NCBI GenBank assembly: GCA_023432465.1
Contig: JAEYUO010000028.1
Location: 1-55,873 of the forward strand
Reading direction: 5' to 3'
Source: Planctomycetota bacterium
Lineage (GTDB): Bacteria > Planctomycetota > Phycisphaerae > Phycisphaerales > UBA1924
Length of the DNA stretch: 55,873 nt
Under the pieces are notes generated by a model. The model ran no database searches. It saw nothing but the letters and a program-made list of their open reading frames with translations, and was not told the DNA's origin. Shown here one piece after another: positions 10,572-18,614 of the stretch. The translations under genes were made by a program, and so were the position numbers. Every line of letters starts with the position of its first letter. Position 1 is the stretch's first letter.

Positions 10572-10724
10572 TCCTGCACTCCTGTGGCTTGGGGGGAACC
10601 CGGTTCGCCACCGTATATGTCTATCTGACAAGCACTTAAGACCAAGGCTCCCGCTCGCCGCGGGTCAATCCCAAGCCCTGCTCCTCTATCGTACCGACAA
10701 TGGCACCTAGCAGCCGAACTCCCT

Positions 10725-11597
10725 CTACCGACTCCGCAGGATGATTCGGCCGTTGCTTGTGCGGACGAGCGACCGATTCTCGCTTCCGCCGCGATGCACG
10801 ACCGCCCACTCGCGCTCGTCATCGAGCTCGATGTCTCCCATGAGATTGAGAATGCGGACTCTGCCGTTGAACGTCTCGAGGCGCAGGTCCCCCGTGAAGC
10901 CGTCGCCGATCTCGATCTCGACACCGCCGTTGGCCGTGCGGATGTCGATCGGCCCGGGATTCGAGTCCGTCAGCCGAAGATCCACGCCGCCATTGGTGGT
11001 TGAGACCGAAACCCGCCCGGCGATGTCGGTGAGCGCGACCTCGCCGTTGCTGGTGCGGACACGGCACTCGCCGTCGATCCTCGCCGCCTGCACATAGCCG
11101 TTGCTCGTACTGATCTGCACGTCGCCGGCGTGATCGGCAACCGTGATCTCCCCGTTGCCCGAACTCAGCACGGCGAGCCCTTCAAGCTGTGCAACGTCGA
11201 TCGCGCCGTTGCCCGTGTGCACGGTCAGGGCGGAGCACCCGGGGAGATCGACCTCCATGGAAACCGCTTCGCCCGGCAATCGCCAGCCGATGGGCCAATC
11301 GACCCTTATGCTCAGCGCGCCGACGGCGGTGGTCTGCATCACGACCTGGACAGCGGACACCCGACTCTCGCCCTTGCCGCGAACCTCCGCGCGGACACTC
11401 GCGGCAGACCCGTCGATCTTCCGCACCTTCACGTCTCCATTATCGCCCTGGATGATCACGGCGTTTGCCGGATCGAAAGGAACCTGGCTCTCAAGCTGAC
11501 GGGTGGAGATCGCATCATCCCGCGCGGCAGAGACACACCCGGCCGCCCCAAACAGCCAGAACAGAACGACCACGGAGCACAGAACGCATCGCACCAT
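10725..11597 (-). CDS. DUF4097-like beta-repeat lipoprotein
   Basis: This 290-residue lipoprotein has a hydrophobic leader ending in the lipobox FGAAGC (Cys21). The rest is built of short beta repeats of the kind LxVHTGNGAIDV, VLSSGNGEITV, ISTSNGYVQA, VRTSNGEVAL, VSTTNGGVDL, IRTANGGVEIE and LETFNGRVRIL. This (S/T)(N)G(x)(V/I) ladder is typical of DUF4097-type putative adhesins, which fold as a beta-helix. It is probably membrane-anchored outside the cytoplasm. The start ATG at 11597 has GGGAG eight bases upstream; the GTG at 11606 is less likely. Its role is unknown. Confidence 0.83.
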   Translation of the reverse strand: MVRCVLCSVVVLFWLFGAAGCVSAARDDAISTRQLESQVPFDPANAVIIQGDNGDVKVRKIDGSAASVRAEVRGKGESRVSAVQVVMQTTAVGALSIRVDWPIGWRLPGEAVSMEVDLPGCSALTVHTGNGAIDVAQLEGLAVLSSGNGEITVADHAGDVQISTSNGYVQAARIDGECRVRTSNGEVALTDIAGRVSVSTTNGGVDLRLTDSNPGPIDIRTANGGVEIEIGDGFTGDLRLETFNGRVRILNLMGDIELDDEREWAVVHRGGSENRSLVRTSNGRIILRSR

Positions 11598-11630
11598 GAA
11601 TGACACTCCCGCAACAGCCCGACGTGAGAC

Positions 11631-13352
11631 TCAGACCGGAAGGCGATCAAGTTCTGCCGCGACTTCCCGCGCAAGACGTCCAACGTTCGCCGGGCTGAAG
11701 TCAAACGACAGGTCCGCGGCCTTGAACAGCTCGGGCAGGGGACGGGATGCACCGAGCGTAAGAGCCCGCTTGTACGCATCGATTGCCGCCGCGGGATCTT
11801 CTCGGTAGTTCATCCAGACCTGGATCGCGCCGAGCTGGGCGATGCCGTACTCGATGTAGTAGAACGGGACGCCGAAGAGGTGGAGGATGCGGTGCCAGGA
11901 TGCCCCGAGAACATCTTCGAATCCGGTCCAGTCCAGCCCGGGGGCAAAGCGCTGATGGAGCTCGGCCCACTTGGCGTGGCGGTCGGCGATGGTGTGATCC
12001 GTGGTGTACATCCAATGCTGGAACTGATCCACAAGCGCGACGGTTGCGAGGCTGAAGAACAACTGCTCGAGGTGCGTCCGGCGGGCGCGTGCGGCATCCT
12101 CGGGTGAGTAGTACTCGCCGAGGAACGGATGTGCGAGCAGCTCCATGCTCATAGAGGCGACTTCGGCGAACTCCAGCGGCAGTTCGTTGCGATAGTGAAG
12201 CAGCGGATCGGCGCGACACAGCAGCGAGTGGAACGCGTGGCCCGCCTCGTGCACAAGCGTCTCGACATCGCGCTGAACTCCAACGGCGTTCATGAAGATG
12301 AACGGGACACGTGCACGCTCGCGGCTTGCCTGATACCCGCCGGGCGCTTTGCCCTTGCGGGATTCGAGGTCAAGGCAGGGCTTCGCGTTCGCGGGGCTGC
12401 GGAGGTGGGCAAAGAGGGACGCCAGCGACGGATCCATCTTCTCGAACAGCTTCTGGGTGCGATCGAGCATCTGGCGGGAATCTTCGAACGGCTTGAGCGC
12501 GGGCCGCCCCTTGGGGTCCACCTGCGAATCCCACGGCCGGAGCGGGTCGATGCCCATCGCCTTGCTGCGGGCGGCGCGAACCTTGAGGACAAGCGGCACA
12601 ACGTGCTCTTCGACTCCGCGGGCGTAGGCGTGGCAGTCTTCGGGGGTGTAGTCAAACCGCCTTCTCGCGAGGAATGCGTACTCGCGAAAATCCCTGAGTC
12701 CGGCGTTGGCCGCGACCTTGCGACGGAGCCGCATCATCTCTTCGAAGATGGCATCGATGCGATCCTTGTCGGCAAAGCGTCGCTGAACGACCAGTCGCCA
12801 GGCCTCCTCGCGGGTTGCACGGTCGGGGTCTTCGTTGAAGATCGCCATCTGGGAAAGGGTGCGTTCCTTGCCGCGGAACTGAACGGTCATGGCCCCGCAC
12901 ACTTCGGAGTACTGCTGGTCGAGCTTGGAGAGCTGGGTCTCGAGCTCGATGTTCTCGGGGCGGAAGAGCTGTACGGCGGTGCGAAGATCCCGCAAGTAGA
13001 CGGCAAAGCGTGCCCTGTCGAGACCCTCAACAAAGGGCGAGCCCACGATCCGTCTGTCCAGATCGAACGCCGCCTGCTTGAGCTTCGGCTGGACGTTCTC
13101 GACATGGTCGAGATACGCGCGCTGCGCCGAGGGGTCATCGGTGTGGCAGGTCATGTTGATGTAGAGATCGGTCGCGGCTTCGCCTGCGGCCGCGTCAAGC
13201 TCGCTCCGGTCGAGGATGAGCCGACGCAGGCAGTTTGCGCAGTGGAGATCGCGGCTCAGCAGCTCCGCATACAGCGGTTCGAGCTCGGTCCATGAGGCGG
13301 CGTTCAGGCCGGAAGGGACGATATCTGATGCGGGTGCAAATTCTGCAATCAT
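11631..13352 (-). CDS. pepF: M3 family oligoendopeptidase
   Basis: This 573-residue zinc metallopeptidase cleaves oligopeptides, most likely in the cytoplasm (no signal peptide). The active site HEAGH is at 368-372, and the third zinc ligand is expected in LEFAEVASMSME (about Glu397). The C-terminal segment FGVPFYYIEYGIAQLGAIQVW is typical of M3B oligoendopeptidase F. The length is normal for the family (about 560-600). It sits between a zinc-ribbon membrane protein and a lipoprotein gene in the same operon. Breakdown of peptides imported by the nearby opp system is a reasonable inference, not shown. Confidence 0.92.
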   Translation of the reverse strand: MIAEFAPASDIVPSGLNAASWTELEPLYAELLSRDLHCANCLRRLILDRSELDAAAGEAATDLYINMTCHTDDPSAQRAYLDHVENVQPKLKQAAFDLDRRIVGSPFVEGLDRARFAVYLRDLRTAVQLFRPENIELETQLSKLDQQYSEVCGAMTVQFRGKERTLSQMAIFNEDPDRATREEAWRLVVQRRFADKDRIDAIFEEMMRLRRKVAANAGLRDFREYAFLARRRFDYTPEDCHAYARGVEEHVVPLVLKVRAARSKAMGIDPLRPWDSQVDPKGRPALKPFEDSRQMLDRTQKLFEKMDPSLASLFAHLRSPANAKPCLDLESRKGKAPGGYQASRERARVPFIFMNAVGVQRDVETLVHEAGHAFHSLLCRADPLLHYRNELPLEFAEVASMSMELLAHPFLGEYYSPEDAARARRTHLEQLFFSLATVALVDQFQHWMYTTDHTIADRHAKWAELHQRFAPGLDWTGFEDVLGASWHRILHLFGVPFYYIEYGIAQLGAIQVWMNYREDPAAAIDAYKRALTLGASRPLPELFKAADLSFDFSPANVGRLAREVAAELDRLPV

Positions 13353-13398
13353 GCCACATTGAAGGCCGCCCGGCAGCCCCCGGCGCGGCGGAGCAGCC

Positions 13399-14190
13399 TC
13401 AAACCGCGCCCGCGGCGGGGGTCTTCCCCGAAGCGACCCACGAGGCCAATGCCGGTCCCAGCTGCAGGAGCAGCCACATCAAGAAATGAGCAAGCGCGAT
13501 CAGCGCGGCGCCGTGACGGTCCTTCTTGAAGAGCCACCAGACGACTCCGAAGTACACTCCCAGCGCCGACCCCCACGCCAGCAGACTGGCGACAAAGGCG
13601 AGGCTGATCGGCAGTCTCAACGACGAGAGGGCATAGAAGAGCGCGACCGCGACGAACATCCGTGCCGCGGCGAGCTCAAGCCGTGTGAACCGCTCTTCCG
13701 TGAACTTCGCGGCCAGGATCACGGCAACAACTCCGGTGCAGGTGTGCAACAGGATGTTGTAGAGCACGATGGCGATACTGCCGAGCAGCACGAAGGCCCC
13801 CCACTGCCGTTCGTTGACTCCGGTGATGATCAATGCCCCGATGGTGAGGAACACGCCACATGTCGCCAGCACCTGCGCGCTGCCCCTTCCCGGGGTCACG
13901 AACTCCTTCGAGGTCGCACTGCGCTGTTCCGCCGCGACGACTTCGCCCAGCTCGGGCTCGCGGATGACATTGGCTTTCAGGTCATAGCCGCAGTTGATGC
14001 ACATCACCGCTTCGTGCGCGAGGGGCTTGTGGCAGCGTGGGCAATCATCGTCCGCGAGATCGAGCGGGATTGAGGCTGGGGGAACCGCGGCCGCTGGTCG
14101 GGCCTTTGCGGGGACATCGGAGTGAGGAGGATTGGTCGGAGAATCGGAGGGCGACCCGCCGGAGTTCTGTGCGTCATCGGGCATGGTCAC
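13399..14190 (-). CDS. Zinc-ribbon integral membrane protein
   Basis: In this 263-residue protein, a Pro/Ala-rich N-terminus is followed by a rubredoxin-like zinc ribbon (CPRCHKPLAHEAVMCINCGYDLKA, Cys pairs CPRC and CINC, about residues 50-73). About five transmembrane helices then fill residues 105-255. The architecture is common for uncharacterised planctomycete membrane proteins; the ribbon is probably cytoplasmic. The start overlaps the stop of the upstream secreted-protein gene by four bases, so the two are coupled. No enzyme motif is seen. Confidence 0.82.
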   Translation of the reverse strand: MTMPDDAQNSGGSPSDSPTNPPHSDVPAKARPAAAVPPASIPLDLADDDCPRCHKPLAHEAVMCINCGYDLKANVIREPELGEVVAAEQRSATSKEFVTPGRGSAQVLATCGVFLTIGALIITGVNERQWGAFVLLGSIAIVLYNILLHTCTGVVAVILAAKFTEERFTRLELAAARMFVAVALFYALSSLRLPISLAFVASLLAWGSALGVYFGVVWWLFKKDRHGAALIALAHFLMWLLLQLGPALASWVASGKTPAAGAV

Positions 14191-15524
14191 GGTCCTTCTT
14201 TAGGGTCCGGATCGAACCGGGCGGAGACCTCAAGCAGAGACATCAGCAGTTCGGCAAGACGTTGTTCGGGGTCGCGCGGGAGGGCTTCCATCGGATGAAT
14301 GGCCCGGATGGAAAGATCGGGCGCGAGGATCAGAAAGGCGGCGGCGGAATCTGGCGCGATGCGTGCGAGCTCGGCTTCGGCCCCGGCGAGGGCCGCGATG
14401 TGGATCCGCTCGGGGGCGTCCACTGCGGCACGATCAAGAACGGCATCATCCTCCGGTCCGGCCGCCCGCCAGAGCATGGCCAGCCCCGCGGCAAGTCCGG
14501 TCTGGGCGTGATCGATGCCACCGTCGCTGAATGCATCGAGTTCCTGTCCGAGCGCGAGGAGTGTATCGATGGCGGCGGAGACGCTCGGCTGAGGGGAAGC
14601 AGGCTGCGAGGAGCCGCCGATGAGCACGATGGCGAACCGTGCGGCGGCGGTACCGCCGTGGGTTGCGCTTCGAACGGCATCCGCGGCAGCGGAGCCCGGA
14701 GCGGGGGCGAAGCGGGTGCCGAGGGCTGAGTCTGGCTCGCCCGCGGCGAGTTGCGCGATGGTGGAGACCGTGCCTGCACTGCGCGCGACAAAGCTGAGCG
14801 TCGAGAGGTCCGCGCTGCTCGGAGTTTGCTCGATCGTGATCGTCCGCACACGAGCCGGCACGGCAGGGTCGCCGAGGATCAGTTCGAGCCTGCGGATGCG
14901 TCCGGTGGCGGCATCGACGGTGAGACTGAACTCGCCGTCTGAAACCCGGCCGGTGAGCACGACAGGGCCTGCACGCTGGCGAACTTCCGTCGCGGCAAAC
15001 GTGGCTGCGGGTCCATAGGGCGTGAGGCTTGCGGGAGGAGCGCCATCCCCGGCAAAGTCGAGCGACACAAGCGGAAGCGGTGGGAGACACTGCGCGAGTG
15101 TTTCGGCGAGACCTTCGCCTTCGGCGTGAGCGACGTACAGGCGAGTGTCCGGGCGATCGAGCATCGCACGCACGACACCCGTCCTGGCTTCGATCAGCAA
15201 GCGACCCGCGCGTATCACCGCACGCTCGATCGAATGGGCATCCGCGGTTGGTTCGAGGCGCACGAGGAGCAGGCTTCGTCGCGGCGGGAGGTCGCCCTGT
15301 CGGACGCTGACGCGGAGTCGCTCGGTGGTCGGTGCGACGAGGTAGGCGGCGCGGACCTTCTCAAGAATGGTCAGATTGCTTGGCCCGGCGACCGGGTGCT
15401 CCGTGGGGGGGGCATCGGTCTGGCCCACGACCGCGTGCTGAGGCCAGAGCACGATGAGGGCCACCGCGCAGAGACAGGCTCGATGAATGGTGAGCACACG
15501 GAACGGTACGCGAGCAGGGTTCAT
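14187..15524 (-). CDS. Secreted protein, unknown function
   Basis: This 445-residue protein has a signal peptide (about residues 1-34, ending HAVVGQ). The middle (about 60-300) is a beta-rich segment (RSLLLVRLEP, VVRAMLDRPDTRLYVAHAEGEGLAETL, FSLTVDAATGRIRRLELILGD) that loosely resembles LolA/DUF2092-type lipoprotein carrier domains. The end (RFAIVLIGGSS to AFLILAPDLSIRAI) resembles a thioredoxin-like fold without a CxxC. Neither resemblance is strong. It is coupled by four-base overlaps both to folK upstream and to the zinc-ribbon gene downstream. Confidence 0.75.
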   Translation of the reverse strand: MNPARVPFRVLTIHRACLCAVALIVLWPQHAVVGQTDAPPTEHPVAGPSNLTILEKVRAAYLVAPTTERLRVSVRQGDLPPRRSLLLVRLEPTADAHSIERAVIRAGRLLIEARTGVVRAMLDRPDTRLYVAHAEGEGLAETLAQCLPPLPLVSLDFAGDGAPPASLTPYGPAATFAATEVRQRAGPVVLTGRVSDGEFSLTVDAATGRIRRLELILGDPAVPARVRTITIEQTPSSADLSTLSFVARSAGTVSTIAQLAAGEPDSALGTRFAPAPGSAAADAVRSATHGGTAAARFAIVLIGGSSQPASPQPSVSAAIDTLLALGQELDAFSDGGIDHAQTGLAAGLAMLWRAAGPEDDAVLDRAAVDAPERIHIAALAGAEAELARIAPDSAAAFLILAPDLSIRAIHPMEALPRDPEQRLAELLMSLLEVSARFDPDPKEGP

Positions 15525-16012
15525 AAGGATGAGAGGGCGAGCAGCAAGTCCTTGACCGTGCCCCCGTGCCCCGGCACCACCCAGTCGGGCGCGATCTCCG
15601 CGAGGGGCTCAAGCACGAAGCGCCGTTCGTGCAGCCGCGGGTGCGGCACGGTAAGTCCGGGTTCGTCGATCACCTCGGACTCAAAGAGAAGCAGATCGAG
15701 GTCGAGGGTGCGCGGCATCCATCGCGTGGGCTCCGCGCTGCGGTCCCTGCCGCGGGACTGCTCGATGCGGTGGAGGTGCGAGAGGAGGTCACGGGGACTG
15801 AGCTTGGTCGAGAGGATCGCGACGGCGTTGAGGTAGGGTCCGCCGGCATCGTGACCGGGGATGCCGATGGCGGCGGTTTCCCGGACGGAACTCCGCGACG
15901 TCAGGCGGGTTTTGGGAAGAGAGGCCAGTTCGGCGAGGGCGGCGACGATGTGGCCTTCCCGGTCACCCAGGTTGGACCCGATCGCGATCGCGGCTGTGCG
16001 GAACTCTGCCAA
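15521..16012 (-). CDS. folK: 2-amino-4-hydroxy-6-hydroxymethyldihydropteridine pyrophosphokinase
   Basis: This cytoplasmic folate-pathway enzyme transfers pyrophosphate from ATP to 6-hydroxymethyl-dihydropterin. Family marks are AIAIGSNLGDREGHI, GGPYLNAV, RWMPRTLDLDLLLF (metal-binding DxD) and the HPRLHERRFVLEPLAEIAPDW end. The TTG start at 16012 gives 163 residues, close to the about 160 of known enzymes. The longer frame from a TTG at 16084 would have to be read through the fliA terminator hairpin. No convincing Shine-Dalgarno precedes either start, so the exact N-terminus is uncertain. It begins a five-gene coupled unit running to the DUF4097 gene. Confidence 0.88.
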   Translation of the reverse strand: MAEFRTAAIAIGSNLGDREGHIVAALAELASLPKTRLTSRSSVRETAAIGIPGHDAGGPYLNAVAILSTKLSPRDLLSHLHRIEQSRGRDRSAEPTRWMPRTLDLDLLLFESEVIDEPGLTVPHPRLHERRFVLEPLAEIAPDWVVPGHGGTVKDLLLALSSL

Positions 16013-16040
16013 GGTGGTTGAAGGATATGGGAGCCCAATG

Positions 16041-16069
16041 AAAACGGGCCGCGGAAGTTCGCGGCCCGT
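16041..16069 (-). terminator. Rho-independent terminator of fliA
   Basis: A perfect 10-bp stem (16044-16053 with 16060-16069, arms ACGGGCCGCG and CGCGGCCCGT) with a 6-nt loop is followed on the minus strand by TTTT. It lies about 30 bases past the fliA stop and marks the end of the flhF-flhG-fliA unit. Confidence 0.85.
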
Positions 16070-16097
16070 CTGGGAGAGGTTCAAGATCGCGGGGATG

Positions 16098-16961
16098 TCA
16101 TTCGACGGGTTCGAGTTCGCGGGCGCGGTGCTGCATTTGTGCCTTGAGCCGCGCGAGGATGGAGGAGTGCATCTGCGAGACGCGGGACTCGGAGAGGTCG
16201 AGGGTGGCGCCGATCTCCTTCATGGTCATCTCTTCGTAGTAATAGAGAACGACGATGAGGCGTTCTGCGCGGGAGAGCCCCTTGGTGATCAGGTCCTTGA
16301 CGTCCTTGCGCTGGATCTCGGAGAAGGGGTTACGCTGAGATTCGTCCTTGATGACGTCGATCTCGCGGACGTCCTTGTTGCCGTCGGACTGGAAGCACTT
16401 GCGGGTAAGGGAGAACGTGCCGACCGCGCTCGAGTCGCGTTTGAGCTTGTCGAACTCCTCGCCGTCGATGTTCAGCCGCTTGGCGAGTTCATCGTCGGTG
16501 GGGTCGCGGCCGTGCTGCTTGGCGAACTGCTGGCGTGCGTGCTCGACCTTGGAGGTGCGGTGCCGCACGAGACGCGGCACCCAGTCCATGGACCGAAGCT
16601 CGTCGAGGATGGCTCCGCGGATGCGCGGGGCGCAGTAGGTCTCGAACTTGACGCCGCGATCAAGGTCGAAGGCGTCGATCGCGTCCTTCAGGCCGAAGAG
16701 CCCCACGGACATAAGGTCCTGGATATCAACTTCGTCCGGCAGCCGGGCGTAGATGCGCTCGGCGTTGTACCGAACCAGATGGAGATACTTCTCCATGAAG
16801 TAGTTCCGGATCTCGATGGACCGGGTGCGCTGATACTCCTCCCAGACCGCTTTGGACGGCCAGGTGTCGTAGGGCGTGGGTTTGCGTGAGGGTTCGGCGT
16901 GCTCCACCGCATAGCGGGAAGAGGATCGCGCGTGACTACCCGAGGCTCTCATCCTGGACAT
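16098..16961 (-). CDS. fliA: RNA polymerase sigma factor, FliA/WhiG family (sigma-28)
   Basis: This 287-residue alternative sigma factor directs RNA polymerase to late flagellar promoters. Region 2 is visible as YLHLVRYNAERIYARLPDEVDIQDLMSVGLFGLKDAIDAFD and VKFETYCAPRIRGAILDELRSMDWVPRLVR. Region 3 contains GRDPTDDELAKRLNI. Region 4 contains LIVVLYYYEEMTMKEIGATLDLSESRVSQMHSSILARLK. An N-terminal Ser/Arg-rich tail of about 35 residues is extra. The ATG at 16961 has AAGGAG seven bases upstream, which decides the start. It is the last flagellar gene, after flhG and a small membrane gene, and has its own promoter-like sequence and a strong terminator. Confidence 0.95.
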   Translation of the reverse strand: MSRMRASGSHARSSSRYAVEHAEPSRKPTPYDTWPSKAVWEEYQRTRSIEIRNYFMEKYLHLVRYNAERIYARLPDEVDIQDLMSVGLFGLKDAIDAFDLDRGVKFETYCAPRIRGAILDELRSMDWVPRLVRHRTSKVEHARQQFAKQHGRDPTDDELAKRLNIDGEEFDKLKRDSSAVGTFSLTRKCFQSDGNKDVREIDVIKDESQRNPFSEIQRKDVKDLITKGLSRAERLIVVLYYYEEMTMKEIGATLDLSESRVSQMHSSILARLKAQMQHRARELEPVE

Positions 16962-16990
16962 GGTCAGCTCCTTGACCACTTCGCCTTGAA

Positions 16991-17015
16991 CGCTGCTGCA
17001 ACCGTTGAAGCAGCG
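16991..17015. promoter_or_regulatory. 25-bp palindrome in the fliA leader
   Basis: Outer arms CGCTGCT (16991-16997) and AGCAGCG (17009-17015) enclose CAAC-C-GTTG, with one mismatched pair between. It lies between the candidate fliA promoter and its ribosome-binding site, and no T-run follows it on the minus strand. It could be an operator or an RNA hairpin controlling fliA translation. Confidence 0.55.
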
Positions 17016-17060
17016 AACTCATCCGTGCGTGCCCGGCCCATCCATGGCCGAGCGGTACGG

Positions 17061-17088
17061 ATTATGACAGAAACACTCTCAGACGCAA
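17061..17088 (-). promoter_or_regulatory. Candidate sigma-70 promoter of fliA
   Basis: On the minus strand, TTGCGT (17083-17088) is followed after 16 bases by CATAAT (17061-17066). The transcript would start near 17054, leaving a leader of about 90 bases before fliA. Two copies of an 11-bp motif lie on either side of it. Confidence 0.5.
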
Positions 17089-17125
17089 GCCATCCATGGC
17101 ATGTGGAAACAACTGTGGAAAAAAC

Positions 17126-17407
17126 TCAAGAACCGGCTGCTCCCGCGGGCGAGCCTCCGGCCGAACCGCTCGCAACGGACGGATCCGGGCGGGCCTTCTT
17201 GTGGGCTTTGATTGAGTCCGCGATGACCTGCTCGATGACCATCCCCACGCCCAGCCCGACAACCTGGCAGGCGAACATGCTGACGAGGGCTCGAAACAGG
17301 ACGACCTCGCCGGGGTTCTCCGCCGCGATGCCCGCGACGACCGCCACGGCAAAGGCGCCGAGCCCGCAACACGCCCCAATGACCTTGGTGAGGGTTCCGC
17401 GAGTCAA
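17126..17407 (-). CDS. Small membrane protein between flhG and fliA
   Basis: This small protein of about 93 residues has two hydrophobic segments (about residues 6-27 and 36-62, including VSMFACQVVGLGVGMVIEQVI) and then a short basic, Pro/Gly/Ala-rich tail that should be cytoplasmic. It is not recognised. The TTG at 17407 is favoured because AGGGAG ends five bases upstream; a GTG at 17413 would directly touch that site. The position between flhG and fliA on the same strand suggests a flagellar or localisation role, but this is inference. The stop is followed directly by a T6 run. Confidence 0.65.
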   Translation of the reverse strand: MTRGTLTKVIGACCGLGAFAVAVVAGIAAENPGEVVLFRALVSMFACQVVGLGVGMVIEQVIADSIKAHKKARPDPSVASGSAGGSPAGAAGS

Positions 17408-17537
17408 GAACACTCCCTACAGATGACCGTTCCGCGGCGGTGAAGGCCGCGAAGTCGGTGCGACAGCACACGGACTTGAAGCTGCACACACTCCATCGGT
17501 CCGAGACTGAACCGACTTCAGTCCTGACCCCTCAACT

Positions 17538-18614
17538 TCACGAAGTTCGTCCGAGCAGAACACGGGCCAATGCGGACATGAACCCGCCCCGGCCCCGATC
17601 TACCGACAAATCCCGCCTCAGGCCCAACTGCTGGATGATCTTCTCGGACAATACCACCATATGGCGGGCCGCTTGGCACTCCGGCGCGTGCAGCAGGAAC
17701 GGCCTTCGGGCACGCACAGATTGCGCAACCCGCAAGTCTTGCGCGATCTCCCCCAGCATCACGACCGAGACTCCAAGGAACCGCTGGCACACCGCGCTCA
17801 GTCGGGCGTGGACGGCCTCGGCCTCTCCGGACGGCCCGGACTGATTCACGACAAATCGCAGCCGCGCCGCGTGTTCCATCTGCCATTGGCCCGACTCCGC
17901 CAAGACCACGCACTTCACCAGTGCGTATGCATCGGCGATCGCGGTCGGCTCGGGAGTCGTCACGACAATCCCCATATCCGCGGCTTCGACCAGCGAGGTC
18001 ACGCTCCGGCCGACTCCGGCAGCGGTATCGACGATCAGGACATCCGCATCGCGTTCGAGTTCGCCGATGATCGCCAGCAGCTTTCGCTGCTCGGAAGCGG
18101 ACAAGTCCGCCATCCGTGATACCCCGGCAGCACCGGGCAGGAGTCGGAAGCCGCCCGGCGCTTCAACAAGGGTGTCCGCCGCCGACCGCTTCGCGCCATC
18201 ATGCACCGGCAGGGGCGTAACGAGATGATTCAGACGCGCTGCGGGATTGAGCCCGCACAGCACATCCGCGTTGGCGGTACCGAGGTCGGCATCAATCAGC
18301 ACGATCCGCAGGCCACGCCGGGCGAGCGCCACCGAAAGGTTGACCGCGAAGTTGGTCTTGCCCACACCGCCCTTCCCGGAGGCAACCGCGATCACCTTCG
18401 CAAGCCCAGTTCTGACAGGATCTTGCGAAGCACCGTGCTCGCGAATCGGCACCGGAGCACGGACCGGCTCGCCCGTTGCCCGCTCGACCATGCGCCGAAG
18501 CCTGGTTGCCTGATCGTCGACGATCGCCGCGGCCGAGGACTCCGCGCGATCCAGCGTGTGCTGAATCTCGACGTCGATGTCATCGAGACCCGTCGTGCAG
18601 TCGTCTCGCTTCAT
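17538..18614 (-). CDS. flhG: MinD-like ATPase FlhG (flagellar number control)
   Basis: This 358-residue protein is of the ParA/MinD type and works with FlhF to set flagellar number and place. The deviant Walker A KGGVGKTN is at residues 81-88, with IVLIDADLGTANADVLCGL after it and DADVLIVDTAAGVGRSV as the Walker B region; the switch segment VTTPEPTAIADAYALVK also fits FlhG. The N-terminal about 65 residues form a polar helical extension that in FlhG proteins contacts FlhF. It overlaps flhF by four bases. The C-terminus carries Arg-rich residues but no clear amphipathic membrane helix. Confidence 0.93.
   Translation of the reverse strand: MKRDDCTTGLDDIDVEIQHTLDRAESSAAAIVDDQATRLRRMVERATGEPVRAPVPIREHGASQDPVRTGLAKVIAVASGKGGVGKTNFAVNLSVALARRGLRIVLIDADLGTANADVLCGLNPAARLNHLVTPLPVHDGAKRSAADTLVEAPGGFRLLPGAAGVSRMADLSASEQRKLLAIIGELERDADVLIVDTAAGVGRSVTSLVEAADMGIVVTTPEPTAIADAYALVKCVVLAESGQWQMEHAARLRFVVNQSGPSGEAEAVHARLSAVCQRFLGVSVVMLGEIAQDLRVAQSVRARRPFLLHAPECQAARHMVVLSEKIIQQLGLRRDLSVDRGRGGFMSALARVLLGRTS

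Noticed and set aside
16013..16084. folK start at the TTG at 16084
   Set aside because: The extension would be translated from the fliA terminator hairpin and would make the protein longer than the family.
17100..17126. Two DnaA-box-like sequences (TGTGGAAAC, TGTGGAAAA) and a nearby T-rich run, considered as an origin
   Set aside because: Only two imperfect boxes are present, with no dnaA, dnaN or DNA-unwinding region; the position fits the fliA upstream region better.
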